Shown here one piece after another: positions 20,735-29,295 of a DNA stretch of 64,000 nucleotides; positions within the stretch are counted from its first letter, which is position 1; every line of letters starts with the position of its first letter. The DNA comes from an uncultured Jannaschia sp. Lineage in GTDB: Bacteria > Pseudomonadota > Alphaproteobacteria > Rhodobacterales > Rhodobacteraceae. The notes below the pieces were generated by a model. It did not search any database. It was not told where the DNA came from and was given only the letters and a program-made list of their open reading frames with translations. A program made the translations under genes and the position numbers. Where the stretch lies: contig NZ_CANLTQ010000004.1 in NCBI RefSeq assembly GCF_947494025.1, positions 124,001 to 188,000 on the forward strand. The letters run 5' to 3'.

Positions 20735-21704
20735 CGCCCACGCCCCCGAGACCCCGGTCGGCGCGGACCGGGGCACCGTCGCCGCCTCCGCCCCCGTCGC
20801 CGGGTCCGAGCCGATCCTGCTGACGCAGGCACGCAGCCAGTGGTGGGATGTGTGGGACCAGTTCCGCAACCACAAGGGCGCGATGGCGGGCGCGGCCGTG
20901 TTCCTGCTGATCGTCCTAGTCGTCGTCTTCGGGCCCTACGCGTGGCCCTTCGATCCGACCGAGACGAATATTCGCAGCCGCAACCAGGGGATGAGCCTGA
21001 CGCATCCTCTGGGCACCGATCAGCTCGGCCGGGATGTCTTCGCGCGGATGATCCAGGGCGGGCGCGTGTCGCTCGCCGTGGGCATGACCGCTATGGCGCT
21101 GTCGCTTGTGCTGGGGACGTTGATCGGGGTGCTCGCCGGCTACTTCCGCCGGCTCGACGGGCCGCTCATGCGCCTGACCGACCTGTTCCTCGCGCTGCCG
21201 CTCCTGCCGCTCCTCCTCGTCATGGTGCTTTTGTTCCGGGAGCCGCTGACGGCCGCGTTCGGGATCGAGACGGGAATCTTCATCCTGATCGTCTCCGCCA
21301 TCGGCATCACCTCCTGGATGCAGACGGCGCGGATCGTGCGCGGCGACGTGCTGGCCCTGAAGGAGCGCGAGTTCGTCCTCGCCGCGCGCTCGATCGGAAC
21401 GCCCGCGCGGCGGATCGTGACCCGCCACGTCCTGCCGAACGTGCTGTCGCCGATCATGGTTTCGGCCACGCTCGGCATCGCCACGGCGATCATCACCGAA
21501 AGCGCGTTGAGCTTCCTCGGCCTCGGTTTTCCGCCGGACTTTCCGACCTGGGGGCGGCTTCTGAACGACGGCGTGCCGTATCTGGAGCTATATCCGGGGC
21601 GGGCCTTCTGGCCGGGGCTGGCGATCTCGCTCGTCGTGCTGTCGATCAATTACGTGGGCGACGGCCTGCGCGACGCGCTCGATCCCCGCATCCGCGGCCG
21701 CTGA
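20727..21704 (+). CDS. Oligopeptide-type ABC permease 2 (DppC/OppC-like)
   Basis: Partner permease, 325 residues, with a roughly 50-residue cytoplasmic N-terminus (common in DppC-type subunits), then membrane helices beginning MAGAAVFLLIVLVVVF. Family motifs are HPLGTDQLGRDVFARM, the EAA loop EFVLAARSIGTPARRIVTRH and the segment ESALSFLGLGFPPDFPTWG. It ends the operon; no terminator hairpin is visible and repeat copy 2 follows 26 bases later. Confidence 0.93.
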   Translation: MTNAHAPETPVGADRGTVAASAPVAGSEPILLTQARSQWWDVWDQFRNHKGAMAGAAVFLLIVLVVVFGPYAWPFDPTETNIRSRNQGMSLTHPLGTDQLGRDVFARMIQGGRVSLAVGMTAMALSLVLGTLIGVLAGYFRRLDGPLMRLTDLFLALPLLPLLLVMVLLFREPLTAAFGIETGIFILIVSAIGITSWMQTARIVRGDVLALKEREFVLAARSIGTPARRIVTRHVLPNVLSPIMVSATLGIATAIITESALSFLGLGFPPDFPTWGRLLNDGVPYLELYPGRAFWPGLAISLVVLSINYVGDGLRDALDPRIRGR

Positions 21705-21730
21705 TCCGGTCGCTATCGCGGTTTGTGTTT

Positions 21731-22032
21731 ATATCGGGTGCGTATCTTGCGGCGCCGAAGACGTTCCGGCCCGCCCCGGGATCGAACAGGCCGCAGATGT
21801 CGCCGAGGGCTTGGAGAAGGGGATCGCAGGCGCGTGCGCCGATGCGGCGGGGGTGAGCCCGGCTTCCCGCGTCCGACCGGCACGAATGACCTGCGGCGAT
21901 GCGGCCGAGGATCCGCTCGCGACGATCCTTCGCGTGGAATGCGCCCATGTTCCACTTTACATCGAAAGCGAACCGGACGAACGACCCCGCATGAATTCCC
22001 CGTAAGTCAGGATGGGGGCAAACGGCTTTAGC
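21731..22032 (-). repeat. Dispersed bipartite repeat, copy 2
   Basis: Inverted copy of the element at 11093..11724. Module 1 (about 21965..22032) begins inside the stop codon of the lipoprotein gene, as module 1 of copy 1 begins in the Blh-like stop. Module 2 is 21731..21860. The interior is only about 105 bases. It fills the 323-base spacer between the permease operon and the lipoprotein gene, in which I see no gene. Open frames across it do not survive comparison with copy 1. Confidence 0.8.
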
Positions 22033-22492
22033 GCCGGATCAGCACGACCGGATGCAGGCCTGCGAGCGGCAGGCCGAGCGCCTGAAGCGCCGAAAGGGAT
22101 ATCTGCGCGCCGCCCTCCGAGCCGAGCGGGCGGAGCGTCACTGCGATCGCGTCGCCCGCGCCGGTCCGCACCGTGCCGGGCACCTCTTCGGCCACGAGAT
22201 CGGACTTGACCCAAAGGCCCCCATCCGTGGGATCGCCGAGGGAGACGGTGACCTGTCCCAGTTCCCCGCCCGCGGGCGCTGCCTGCGCGGCCGCACGCGC
22301 TTCGGCCTTTTCGCTGTCGGAAACCGTGTCCAGCGCCGCGGCTGATGTGGAGGGCCCCCGCATCAGCGGCGATGGACGGCGCTGCGGCGCGGGTTCGGGA
22401 ACCGCTTGCGCCCCTGCCCCCTGTGGCCCGGCGGGGAAAAGCTGGCTGCACCCGGCCACGAGGGCGAGGGGCAGGATTGGAAGCAGGCGCAT
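22028..22492 (-). CDS. Small lipoprotein of unknown function
   Basis: A 154-residue protein with a clear lipoprotein signal: MRLLPILPLALVAGC, lipobox LVAGC with acylated Cys15. The following Pro/Ala-rich linker (about 20-75) leads to a folded C-terminal region (about 75-154) with TVSLGDPTDGGLW and an ending HPVVLIRR. I do not recognise an enzymatic motif. It is divergent from moaA over about 100 bases. Likely anchored in a periplasmic membrane face; function unknown. Confidence 0.8.
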   Translation of the reverse strand: MRLLPILPLALVAGCSQLFPAGPQGAGAQAVPEPAPQRRPSPLMRGPSTSAAALDTVSDSEKAEARAAAQAAPAGGELGQVTVSLGDPTDGGLWVKSDLVAEEVPGTVRTGAGDAIAVTLRPLGSEGGAQISLSALQALGLPLAGLHPVVLIRR

Positions 22493-22594
22493 GGTTTCGG
22501 TCCCGATTGGCGGCATCGTCCTGCATCCTAGCGCCGCCCCGCCTGCTGTCAGCCCCACTTGTTGCCCCCCGTCCCCGGGCCTAGGTTGCACGGT

Positions 22595-23596
22595 ATGAAC
22601 GCGCCCCTCATCGACCCCTTCGCCCGCAGAATCGACTACCTCCGCGTGTCGGTCACGGATCGCTGCGATTTCCGCTGCACCTATTGCATGGCGGAGCATA
22701 TGACGTTCCTGCCCAAAAAAGAGCTTCTGACGCTCGAGGAGCTGGACCGCCTTTGTTCGGCCTTCGTACGGATGGGGGTCCGCAAGCTGCGGATCACCGG
22801 TGGCGAGCCGCTGGTGCGCAAGGGGATCATGACCTTCTTCGAGGGCATGTCGCGACATCTGGGCGGCCTGCTCGACGAACTTACGCTGACCACGAACGGA
22901 AGCCAGCTCGAGCGCTTCGCGCAGCCGCTGGCGGATGCCGGCGTGCGGCGGATCAACGTGTCGCTCGACACGCTCGATCCCGAGAAATTCCGAGCGATCA
23001 CCCGCTGGGGCTCGCTCGACAAGGTCCGGCGCGGCATCGCGGCCGCGCAGGCGGCGGGGCTCCGGATCAAGATCAACACGGTCGCACTGAAGGGCTTCAA
23101 CGAGGCGGAGCTTTTCGACCTTCTTGCCTGGTGCGCGGCGGAGGAAATGGATCTGACCTTCATCGAGGTCATGCCGATGGGCGACATGGGCGAGGTGCAG
23201 CGGCTGGACCAGTACTGGCCACTGAAGGACCTCCGCGCGCGTCTGGCGGAACGCTACACCCTGACCGAACTCTCGCACCGCACGGGCGGCCCCGCCCGTT
23301 ACGTGCGGATCGAGGAGACGGGGCAGCAGATCGGCTTCATCACGCCGCTCACGCATAATTTTTGCGAAAGCTGCAACCGCGTCCGCGTGACCTGCACCGG
23401 CGAACTCTACATGTGTCTGGGTCAGGAGGACATGGCGGACCTCCGGGCCCCCTTGCGCATGTCGGAGGCGGACGCGCCCCTTGAGGATGCGATCCGCCGG
23501 GCCATCGCGCGCAAGCCGAAAGGCCATGATTTCGACTATTCGCGTCAGGCTGTCGAAGGCCAAGTCACGCGGCACATGAGCCATACCGGCGGGTAA
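22595..23596 (+). CDS. moaA: GTP 3',8-cyclase (molybdenum cofactor biosynthesis)
   Basis: Radical SAM enzyme that begins molybdopterin synthesis by converting GTP to 3',8-cyclo-7,8-dihydro-GTP. The 333-residue protein has the SAM cluster motif Cys24-x3-Cys28-x2-Cys31 ([10 protein letters not shown]), GGEP (TGGEPLV), the C-terminal second cluster cysteines ([12 protein letters not shown]) and the essential C-terminal Gly-Gly (HTGG). Start at ATG 22595 fits the family; a TTG further upstream is in frame but unneeded. No other moa gene is adjacent. Confidence 0.97.
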   Translation: MNAPLIDPFARRIDYLRVSVTDRCDFRCTYCMAEHMTFLPKKELLTLEELDRLCSAFVRMGVRKLRITGGEPLVRKGIMTFFEGMSRHLGGLLDELTLTTNGSQLERFAQPLADAGVRRINVSLDTLDPEKFRAITRWGSLDKVRRGIAAAQAAGLRIKINTVALKGFNEAELFDLLAWCAAEEMDLTFIEVMPMGDMGEVQRLDQYWPLKDLRARLAERYTLTELSHRTGGPARYVRIEETGQQIGFITPLTHNFCESCNRVRVTCTGELYMCLGQEDMADLRAPLRMSEADAPLEDAIRRAIARKPKGHDFDYSRQAVEGQVTRHMSHTGG

Positions 23597-23686
23597 GGTC
23601 CGGCTGTCGCGTGACGTGACCACTCGACCGCGCAGGCCTTGTCGAACTAGGATGACGCGATCCCCATGCGAGGCGAGCCCGGCCAG

Positions 23687-24151
23687 ATGAAACTGATTCT
23701 CCTGCGACACGCGAAGTCCGACTGGTCCGATCCCGCAAAGGACGGTCGCGACCGCCCCCTGAACGAGCGAGGCCGCGCCGCCGCGGAGAAGATCGGATCC
23801 TGGCTGAAATCCCGGCACTACCTGCCCGACCTCGTCCTGTGCTCCGACGCCCTGCGCACGCGGCAAACGCTTTCCAGCCTCGACCTGCCTGAAACCGCGA
23901 CCGAGTTCCGCGCCGACCTTTACGAGGCCGAGGCCGCAACGATCCTCGAGATCGCGACAGGCCAGAACGCGGAATGCGTGCTCGTCGTCGGGCACAATCC
24001 GGGCATCGGCACCGCAGCGGCCGACGCATGCGCAACGCCGCCGTCCCATCCGGACTTCCTCCGCTATCCGACCGGCGCCTGCACCGTGATCGATCTGGCC
24101 GACGGCCTGCCGGGACGCTGCCTCGACTTCACGACGCCGCGCGCGCCCTAG
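23687..24151 (+). CDS. SixA-like histidine phosphatase
   Basis: Histidine phosphatase superfamily protein of 154 residues. The catalytic RHG is RHAKSDW near the start (MKLILLRHAKSDWSD), LNERGRAAA follows, and the second catalytic His is in VVGHNPG. The RHAKSDW form is typical of SixA-like proteins, which in E. coli act on phosphohistidine of a phosphotransfer protein. An in-frame ATG at 23666 would add seven residues. Its stop overlaps the Lrp gene stop on the other strand, so the two genes converge without a terminator. Confidence 0.88.
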   Translation: MKLILLRHAKSDWSDPAKDGRDRPLNERGRAAAEKIGSWLKSRHYLPDLVLCSDALRTRQTLSSLDLPETATEFRADLYEAEAATILEIATGQNAECVLVVGHNPGIGTAAADACATPPSHPDFLRYPTGACTVIDLADGLPGRCLDFTTPRAP

Positions 24152-24609
24152 GTCGGCAGCGCCGTCTCCGACTTGATCTCCTCCATCGAAATGAGCGCGG
24201 TGACGTTGAACACACGCACTTCCGAGATCAGCGCCTGGTAAAAGGCGTCGTAGGCGCGGGCATCGGCGACGCGAACCTTGAGGATGTAGTCGATCTCGCC
24301 CGCGAGCCGATGCGCCTCCTGCACCTCCGGACGGGCGCGGAGCGCGGTAAGGAAGCGCTGCTGCCATCCGGCCTCGTGCTCCGAGGTCCGGATGAGGACG
24401 AAGAAGCAAGTGTTGAGGCCGAGCGCCTCCGGGTTGACCAGCACGGTGGATGGCCCCATCACCCCCGCCTCCCGCATCTTGCGGATGCGATTCCAGACCG
24501 GCGTCTTGGAGGAGCCGACCTGACGGGCGATCTCGTCGAGGGATTGCCCGGCATCCGCCTGGAGGGCGCGGAGGATCTTTCTGTCGAGCTCGTCCAATCG
24601 GGCGGCCAT
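24148..24609 (-). CDS. Lrp/AsnC-family transcriptional regulator
   Basis: A 153-residue regulator: an N-terminal helix-turn-helix (LDELDRKILRALQADAGQS, then the recognition helix around SSKTPVWNRIRKM) and a C-terminal RAM ligand-binding fold (about 65-150). Divergent from cysG and so the obvious candidate to control the sulfate assimilation operon and itself. Three partly palindromic GAAC...GTTC elements in the shared spacer are candidate binding sites (see 24631..24715). The effector is unknown; a sulfur amino acid would fit. Confidence 0.9.
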   Translation of the reverse strand: MAARLDELDRKILRALQADAGQSLDEIARQVGSSKTPVWNRIRKMREAGVMGPSTVLVNPEALGLNTCFFVLIRTSEHEAGWQQRFLTALRARPEVQEAHRLAGEIDYILKVRVADARAYDAFYQALISEVRVFNVTALISMEEIKSETALPT

Positions 24610-24630
24610 TCCGTTTCCCCTCACACAGCG

Positions 24631-24715
24631 GAACATCGTTAGCGAAAGTCGCCGCACGGCGGGGCGAACGTTCCTCTTCTACCCCACCCCCTGTGTCGAA
24701 GCCAGAACGATGTTC
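24631..24715. promoter_or_regulatory. Candidate operator cluster between lrp-type gene and cysG
   Basis: The 10-mer GAACATCGTT at 24631..24640 recurs in inverted form as AACGATGTTC at 24706..24715, within the palindrome GAACGATGTTC. Between them GAACGTTC stands at 24666..24673. The second site lies 34 bases before the cysG ATG and the first 22 bases before the regulator start, as expected for an autoregulating divergent operator. Binding by the Lrp-like protein is inferred. Confidence 0.45.
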
Positions 24716-24748
24716 TATATATCGGGTCATCCGGATGGAGCCGATGCA

Positions 24749-26131
24749 ATGAATCACTTCCCCGTTTTCCTCGCGCTCGAAGGGCGGCGCGTGCTGGTCG
24801 CCGGCGGTGGCGACGCGGCTGTGGCGAAGCTGCGCCTGCTTTTCAAGACGACGGCGCGCATCACCGTGGTCGCCGAGGATCCCGCGCCGGAGATCGAGAG
24901 CTGGGCCGCGGAGGGCAAGCTGTCGCTCATCCGTCGCAGGCTGGAGCCCGGAGACGCGACGTGCTGCGTCGTGGCCTACGGCGCGCATGAGGACGATGCG
25001 CTCGACGCACGGACGCTCAAGCTCGCGCGCGCGGACGGCGCTCTCGTCAACATCGTCGACAACCTAGAACTGTCGCAATTCATCACCCCCGCGATCGTCG
25101 ATCGCGATCCGGTGGTCGTCGCCATCGGGACAGAGGGCGCGGCCCCCGTCCTTGCGCGCAGCATCAAGGCCGATCTGGAAGCGTCGCTTCCGGCGCGGCT
25201 GGGTCTGCTCGCGCGGATCGGCAAGACGTTCCGCAAGGCCGCCGACGCCCTGCCCTTCGGCGCGCCGCGCCGCCGGTTCTGGACCGAATACTACGCCGAG
25301 GCCGGCCCCCGCGCCGCGGAAGCGGGTGAGGAGGCCGTGCGAGAGGCCCTGGACACGCTCCTCGACGACCATCTGTCGGCCGAGGCGCGCTCCGGGCATG
25401 TCGATCTCGTCGGCGCGGGCCCGGGCGATCCGGAACTGCTGACGCTGAAGGCGCGCAACGCGCTCGACCGGGCCGACGTGGTGATCCACGACCGGCTGGT
25501 CGCGCCCGCGATCCTGGAGCTCGCGCGCCGGGAGGCGACGCTTATCGAGGCCGGCAAGGAGGGGTTCGGCCCGTCCACCGCCCAAGACGACATCAATGCG
25601 ATGATGGTGAACCACGGACTGAAGGGCCATCACGTCGTACGGCTCAAATCCGGCGATCCGACCGTGTTCGGTCGGCTCGACGAGGAGATCGAGGCTCTGG
25701 ACGCCGCAAGCCTGTCCTGGTCGATCGTTCCGGGCATCACCGCCGCCTCCGCCGCCGTGGCCGGGATCGGACAGAGCCTGACGAAGCGCGGGCGCAACGG
25801 CTCGGTGCGCCTGCTGACGGGACACGACGTGAAGGGCTTCGCCGATCAGGACTGGCGCACGCTGGCCGAACCGGGCGCGGTCGCGGCCATCTACATGGGC
25901 AAGCGGGCCGCCCGCTGGATGCAGGGTCGTCTGCTGATGCACGGAGCGGCGCCCGCCGCGCCGGTCACCATCGTCGAGAACGCGAGCCGTCCCGACCAGG
26001 AGGTCCGCGCCGCCACGCTCGCCACCCTGCCCGACGCGCTTGCCGATCTCGAGGGACCCGCTGTTCTTCTCCTCGGCCTTGCCCCGCGCGCCGCCGCCCA
26101 AGCCATCGCCAGCCGGGAGATCGCGCTATGA
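24749..26131 (+). CDS. cysG: Siroheme synthase (bifunctional)
   Basis: Makes siroheme for the sulfite reductase encoded two genes on. The 460-residue protein is a fusion: an N-terminal NAD-dependent precorrin-2 dehydrogenase/ferrochelatase (VLVAGGGDAAVAKL, residues about 14-27; APVLARSIK) and a C-terminal uroporphyrinogen-III methyltransferase (VGAGPGDPELLTLKA, then KSGDPTVFGR, and GKRAARWM). ATG 24749 matches the family start; the frame is open upstream to 24710. Its stop overlaps the DUF2849 start by four bases (ATGA). First gene of the sulfite-reduction operon. Confidence 0.96.
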   Translation: MNHFPVFLALEGRRVLVAGGGDAAVAKLRLLFKTTARITVVAEDPAPEIESWAAEGKLSLIRRRLEPGDATCCVVAYGAHEDDALDARTLKLARADGALVNIVDNLELSQFITPAIVDRDPVVVAIGTEGAAPVLARSIKADLEASLPARLGLLARIGKTFRKAADALPFGAPRRRFWTEYYAEAGPRAAEAGEEAVREALDTLLDDHLSAEARSGHVDLVGAGPGDPELLTLKARNALDRADVVIHDRLVAPAILELARREATLIEAGKEGFGPSTAQDDINAMMVNHGLKGHHVVRLKSGDPTVFGRLDEEIEALDAASLSWSIVPGITAASAAVAGIGQSLTKRGRNGSVRLLTGHDVKGFADQDWRTLAEPGAVAAIYMGKRAARWMQGRLLMHGAAPAAPVTIVENASRPDQEVRAATLATLPDALADLEGPAVLLLGLAPRAAAQAIASREIAL

Positions 26132-26430
26132 GCCGCCGTCCCTTCACCCCCAAGGTCCTCACCGCCAACCTTCTGCGCGAAGGTGACGTGGTCTATCTCG
26201 ATGCGACCGACGCATGGGTCGCCGACCTGCACCGGGCCGAGCTTATCGAGCACGAGGCCCGCGCCGCGGATCGGCTGGCCTTCGCCGAGGCGCAGTCCAG
26301 CCGCGTCGTCGGCGCCTATCTGACCGACATGAAGGCCGGACCGAACGGACCCGAGCCCGTCCATTTCCGCGAGGGGTTCCGGGCGACCGGCCCCTCGAAC
26401 TATCCGCACGGCAAGCAGGCGGGGGCCTGA
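26128..26430 (+). CDS. DUF2849 family protein
   Basis: A 100-residue small protein always met next to sulfite reductase genes in this group; biochemical role not established. The sequence (KVLTANLLREGDVVYLDATDAWV) suggests a compact beta domain followed by a charged helix, without cysteines. Translationally coupled to cysG by an ATGA overlap and one base from the cysI start. An accessory role in sulfite reduction is inferred from this fixed position. Confidence 0.88.
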   Translation: MSRRPFTPKVLTANLLREGDVVYLDATDAWVADLHRAELIEHEARAADRLAFAEAQSSRVVGAYLTDMKAGPNGPEPVHFREGFRATGPSNYPHGKQAGA

Positions 26431-26431
26431 C

Positions 26432-28084
26432 ATGTATCATTACGACGATTTCGACCGCGCCTTCGTGGCGGAGCGCAACGCGCAGTTCCGCGCCCAGGTG
26501 GAGCGTCGCCTCGACGGCTCGTTGACCGAGGAGGAGTTCAAGCCGCTGCGCCTGATGAACGGCGTCTACCTGCAACTGCATGCCTACATGCTGCGCGTGG
26601 CGATCCCCTACGGCACGATCTCCACGCCGCAAATGCGTGTGCTGGCGGAGCTCGCGGAGCGTTGGGACAAGGGCTACGGCCATTTCACCACGCGACAGAA
26701 CATCCAGTACAACTGGCCGAAGCTCGTCGACATTCCCGACATGCTCGACCGGCTGGGCGATGTCGGCATGCACGCCATCCAGACGAGCGGCAACACGATC
26801 CGCAACGTGACGGCGGACCATTTCGCCGGCGCCGCGCGGGACGAGGTCGCCGATCCGCGCCCCTATGCGGAGCTGCTCCGGCAATGGTCGACCGACCATC
26901 CGGAGTTCCAGTTCCTGCCGCGCAAGTTCAAGATCGCCGTCACCGGCGCGCCGAACGACCGCGCCGTCACCCGTGCCCACGACATCGGGCTGGTACTGAG
27001 GGAACGGAACGGCGAGATCGGCTTCGAGGTGCTGATCGGCGGCGGGCTCGGCCGGACGCCGATGATCGGCAAGACGGTACGGGATTTCCTCCCCGTGGCG
27101 GACCTGCTGCCTTATTGCGAGGCGATCGTGTCGGTCTACAACCGGCTCGGCCGCCGGGACAACAAGTACAAGGCGCGCATCAAGATCACCGTGCACGAGA
27201 CCGGCATCGACGAGATGCGCCGTCAGATCGAGGCAAGCTTCGCCGAGCTGCGCCCCCTCTTCGACGACACGGCGATGGCCGCGCTCGACCGGATCAAGGC
27301 GCAGTTCGCGCTGCCGTCCTTTCTGAACGGGCCGACCGAGATCGATCTGTCGGACCCCGTGCTCCGCAGCTTCGTCGACACCAACGTGACGCCGCACAAG
27401 CGCGACGATCACGCCATCGTCACGATCTCGCTCAAGGCTCACGGGCGCACGCCCGGCGATGCGAGCGCCGAGCAGATGCGGGTGATGGCCGATCTGGCCG
27501 AACGCTACGCCTACGGTGAGCTGCGCATCAGCCATGAGCAGAACGTGATCCTGCCGCATGTCCGGCGGGGCGACCTCGCAGCGCTCCATGCGGCGCTCGG
27601 GGCCGTCGGGCTCGGAACCGCCAATGTCGGGCTGGCGAGCGACATCATCGCCTGCCCCGGCATGGATTACTGCGCTCTGGCCACGGCACGGTCGATCCCC
27701 GTCGCCCAACAGATCGCCATGCGGATCGACGAGATGGGGATCGAGCACGACATCGGCGCGCTGAAGATCAAGATCTCCGGCTGCATCAATGCTTGCGGGC
27801 ATCACCATGTCGGCCATATCGGCATTCTCGGTCTCGACCGCGCCGGCGTCGAGAACTACCAGATCACGCTGGGCGGCGACGGGACGGAGCGTGCCGCGAT
27901 CGGCGAGCGCGCCGGGCCGGGCTTCGCCTACGACGAGATCGTGCCGGCGGTCGAGCGTCTGGTCCTCGCTTACCTCGACGTCAGGGAAGATGCCGGGGAA
28001 ACCTTCCTCGACGCCTATCGCCGTCTGGGTCCTGCTCCATTCAAAGCCGCCCTTTATCCCGAGGAGAAGCGCGATGCCGCTTGA
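26432..28084 (+). CDS. cysI: Nitrite/sulfite reductase hemoprotein
   Basis: Six-electron reduction of sulfite to sulfide, with siroheme and a [4Fe-4S] cluster. The 550-residue protein has two ferredoxin-like halves; the cluster/siroheme cysteines are in CPGMDYC (C-x5-C) and GCINACGHH (C-x3-C) near residue 410-460. The substrate-arginine region TTRQNIQYNWP is present. The same family includes assimilatory nitrite reductases, but the neighbours cysG and cysH mark it as sulfite reductase. No flavoprotein cysJ is here; electrons could come from ferredoxin and the fpr product downstream. Confidence 0.94.
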   Translation: MYHYDDFDRAFVAERNAQFRAQVERRLDGSLTEEEFKPLRLMNGVYLQLHAYMLRVAIPYGTISTPQMRVLAELAERWDKGYGHFTTRQNIQYNWPKLVDIPDMLDRLGDVGMHAIQTSGNTIRNVTADHFAGAARDEVADPRPYAELLRQWSTDHPEFQFLPRKFKIAVTGAPNDRAVTRAHDIGLVLRERNGEIGFEVLIGGGLGRTPMIGKTVRDFLPVADLLPYCEAIVSVYNRLGRRDNKYKARIKITVHETGIDEMRRQIEASFAELRPLFDDTAMAALDRIKAQFALPSFLNGPTEIDLSDPVLRSFVDTNVTPHKRDDHAIVTISLKAHGRTPGDASAEQMRVMADLAERYAYGELRISHEQNVILPHVRRGDLAALHAALGAVGLGTANVGLASDIIACPGMDYCALATARSIPVAQQIAMRIDEMGIEHDIGALKIKISGCINACGHHHVGHIGILGLDRAGVENYQITLGGDGTERAAIGERAGPGFAYDEIVPAVERLVLAYLDVREDAGETFLDAYRRLGPAPFKAALYPEEKRDAA

Positions 28085-28805
28085 CGCCCATGCCCTGCTC
28101 GCCGCGCGCGCCGCGAAACTCAATACGGAGCTGGCGGAGGCTTCCGCCGAGGCGGTCCTCGACCGCACGCTGCGCGACGCCCGGATCGGCGACCTGGCCC
28201 TCGTTTCGTCGTTCGGGGCGGAATCGGTCGTCCTGCTGCACCTCGTCGCGCAGGTGGACGCCGCCACGCCGGTCCTGTTCCTCGAAACGGGCATGCTGTT
28301 TCCGGAAACCCTGCGCTACCAGCAGCAGGTCGCGGAGACGCTCGGGCTGAGCGATGTCCGGGTGATCCGACCGGACAACGCAGATCTGTTCCTGCACGAT
28401 CCGGACGGCGACCTCCACGTGCGCGATCCGGAGACCTGCTGCGCGCTGCGCAAGGTGAAGCCGCTCGAACTGGCGTTGCAACCTTTCGAGGGTTGGATCA
28501 CGGGCCGCAAACGTCACCAGAACACGGATCGCACCGCGCTCGATCTCTTCGAGGTCGATGCGGGCAAGCTCAAGGTGAACCCGCTCGCACGGTGGAGCCG
28601 GGAGGACGTGTCGGCCTACATGGACGCCCACGACCTGCCGCGGCACCCGCTGGTCGCGCAGGGCTACGCGTCGCTCGGCTGCGCGCCCTGCACCACCAAG
28701 GTCGCGCCGGGCGAGGATCCCCGCGCCGGACGGTGGCGCGGTCACGAGAAGACCGAATGCGGCATCCATTACGCCGGGGGGCGCTTCTGGCCCGCGAACC
28801 GCTGA
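28074..28805 (+). CDS. cysH: Adenylyl-sulfate (APS) reductase, Fe-S type
   Basis: Reduces activated sulfate to sulfite. The 243-residue protein has the SSFGAESVVLLHL nucleotide-binding region and the cluster cysteines as a CC pair (ETCCALRK) and CxxC (LGCAPCTTK), which mark the [4Fe-4S] APS reductase class rather than the PAPS class. The catalytic C-terminal cysteine is in KTECGIH. The ATG overlaps the cysI end by 11 bases. No cysD/cysN sulfate adenylyltransferase is in the window. Confidence 0.95.
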   Translation: MPLDAHALLAARAAKLNTELAEASAEAVLDRTLRDARIGDLALVSSFGAESVVLLHLVAQVDAATPVLFLETGMLFPETLRYQQQVAETLGLSDVRVIRPDNADLFLHDPDGDLHVRDPETCCALRKVKPLELALQPFEGWITGRKRHQNTDRTALDLFEVDAGKLKVNPLARWSREDVSAYMDAHDLPRHPLVAQGYASLGCAPCTTKVAPGEDPRAGRWRGHEKTECGIHYAGGRFWPANR

Positions 28806-28815
28806 GGAGACGACC

Positions 28816-29244
28816 ATGCCCATCGTGACCGATACCGGCTTCGCGCCGGACGATCTGGATATGCGCTTCGCCACGCCCGAGGAGATGCCCGCCGGCGGCC
28901 CGTTCGGCGTCGACCTCGCGTCCGATACCGATCTCGACCCGGTTCTCGCGCGCCTGTCGGAGATCGCCGCGATCCGCGTCGCCTTCCCGAGCTTCTCGGA
29001 CGGACGCGGCTTCACGATCGCCCGGACCCTCCGCCGGGCGGGTTTCGCCGGCCGCCTGCGCGCCGCGGGACACGTGATCGCGGACCAGTACGCCATGGCC
29101 CGGCGCAGCGGTTTCGACGAGGTCGAGATCGGCGACGACCTCGCTGCCCGACAGCCCGAGGCGGAATGGCTCGCGCGGGCCGACTGGCGCGCGCACGATT
29201 ATCAGCGGCGCCTCGGCCGCCGGCCCGACCTCGAGTCGGCCTAG
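28816..29244 (+). CDS. DUF934 family protein
   Basis: A 142-residue protein of a family often labelled as an oxidoreductase probably involved in sulfite reduction, on the basis of gene neighbourhood only. Seen here: an N-terminal region followed by IRVAFPSFSDGRGFTIARTLRRAGF split as FPSFSDGRGF and IARTLRRAGF, and a C-terminal DDLAARQPEAEWL. There are no cysteines to suggest a redox centre. It begins ten bases after cysH. Confidence 0.88.
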   Translation: MPIVTDTGFAPDDLDMRFATPEEMPAGGPFGVDLASDTDLDPVLARLSEIAAIRVAFPSFSDGRGFTIARTLRRAGFAGRLRAAGHVIADQYAMARRSGFDEVEIGDDLAARQPEAEWLARADWRAHDYQRRLGRRPDLESA

Positions 29245-29295
29245 ACCCCTGCAACAATTCGAACGAAAGGTGCGGCATCCGCCGCATGAGACGTT

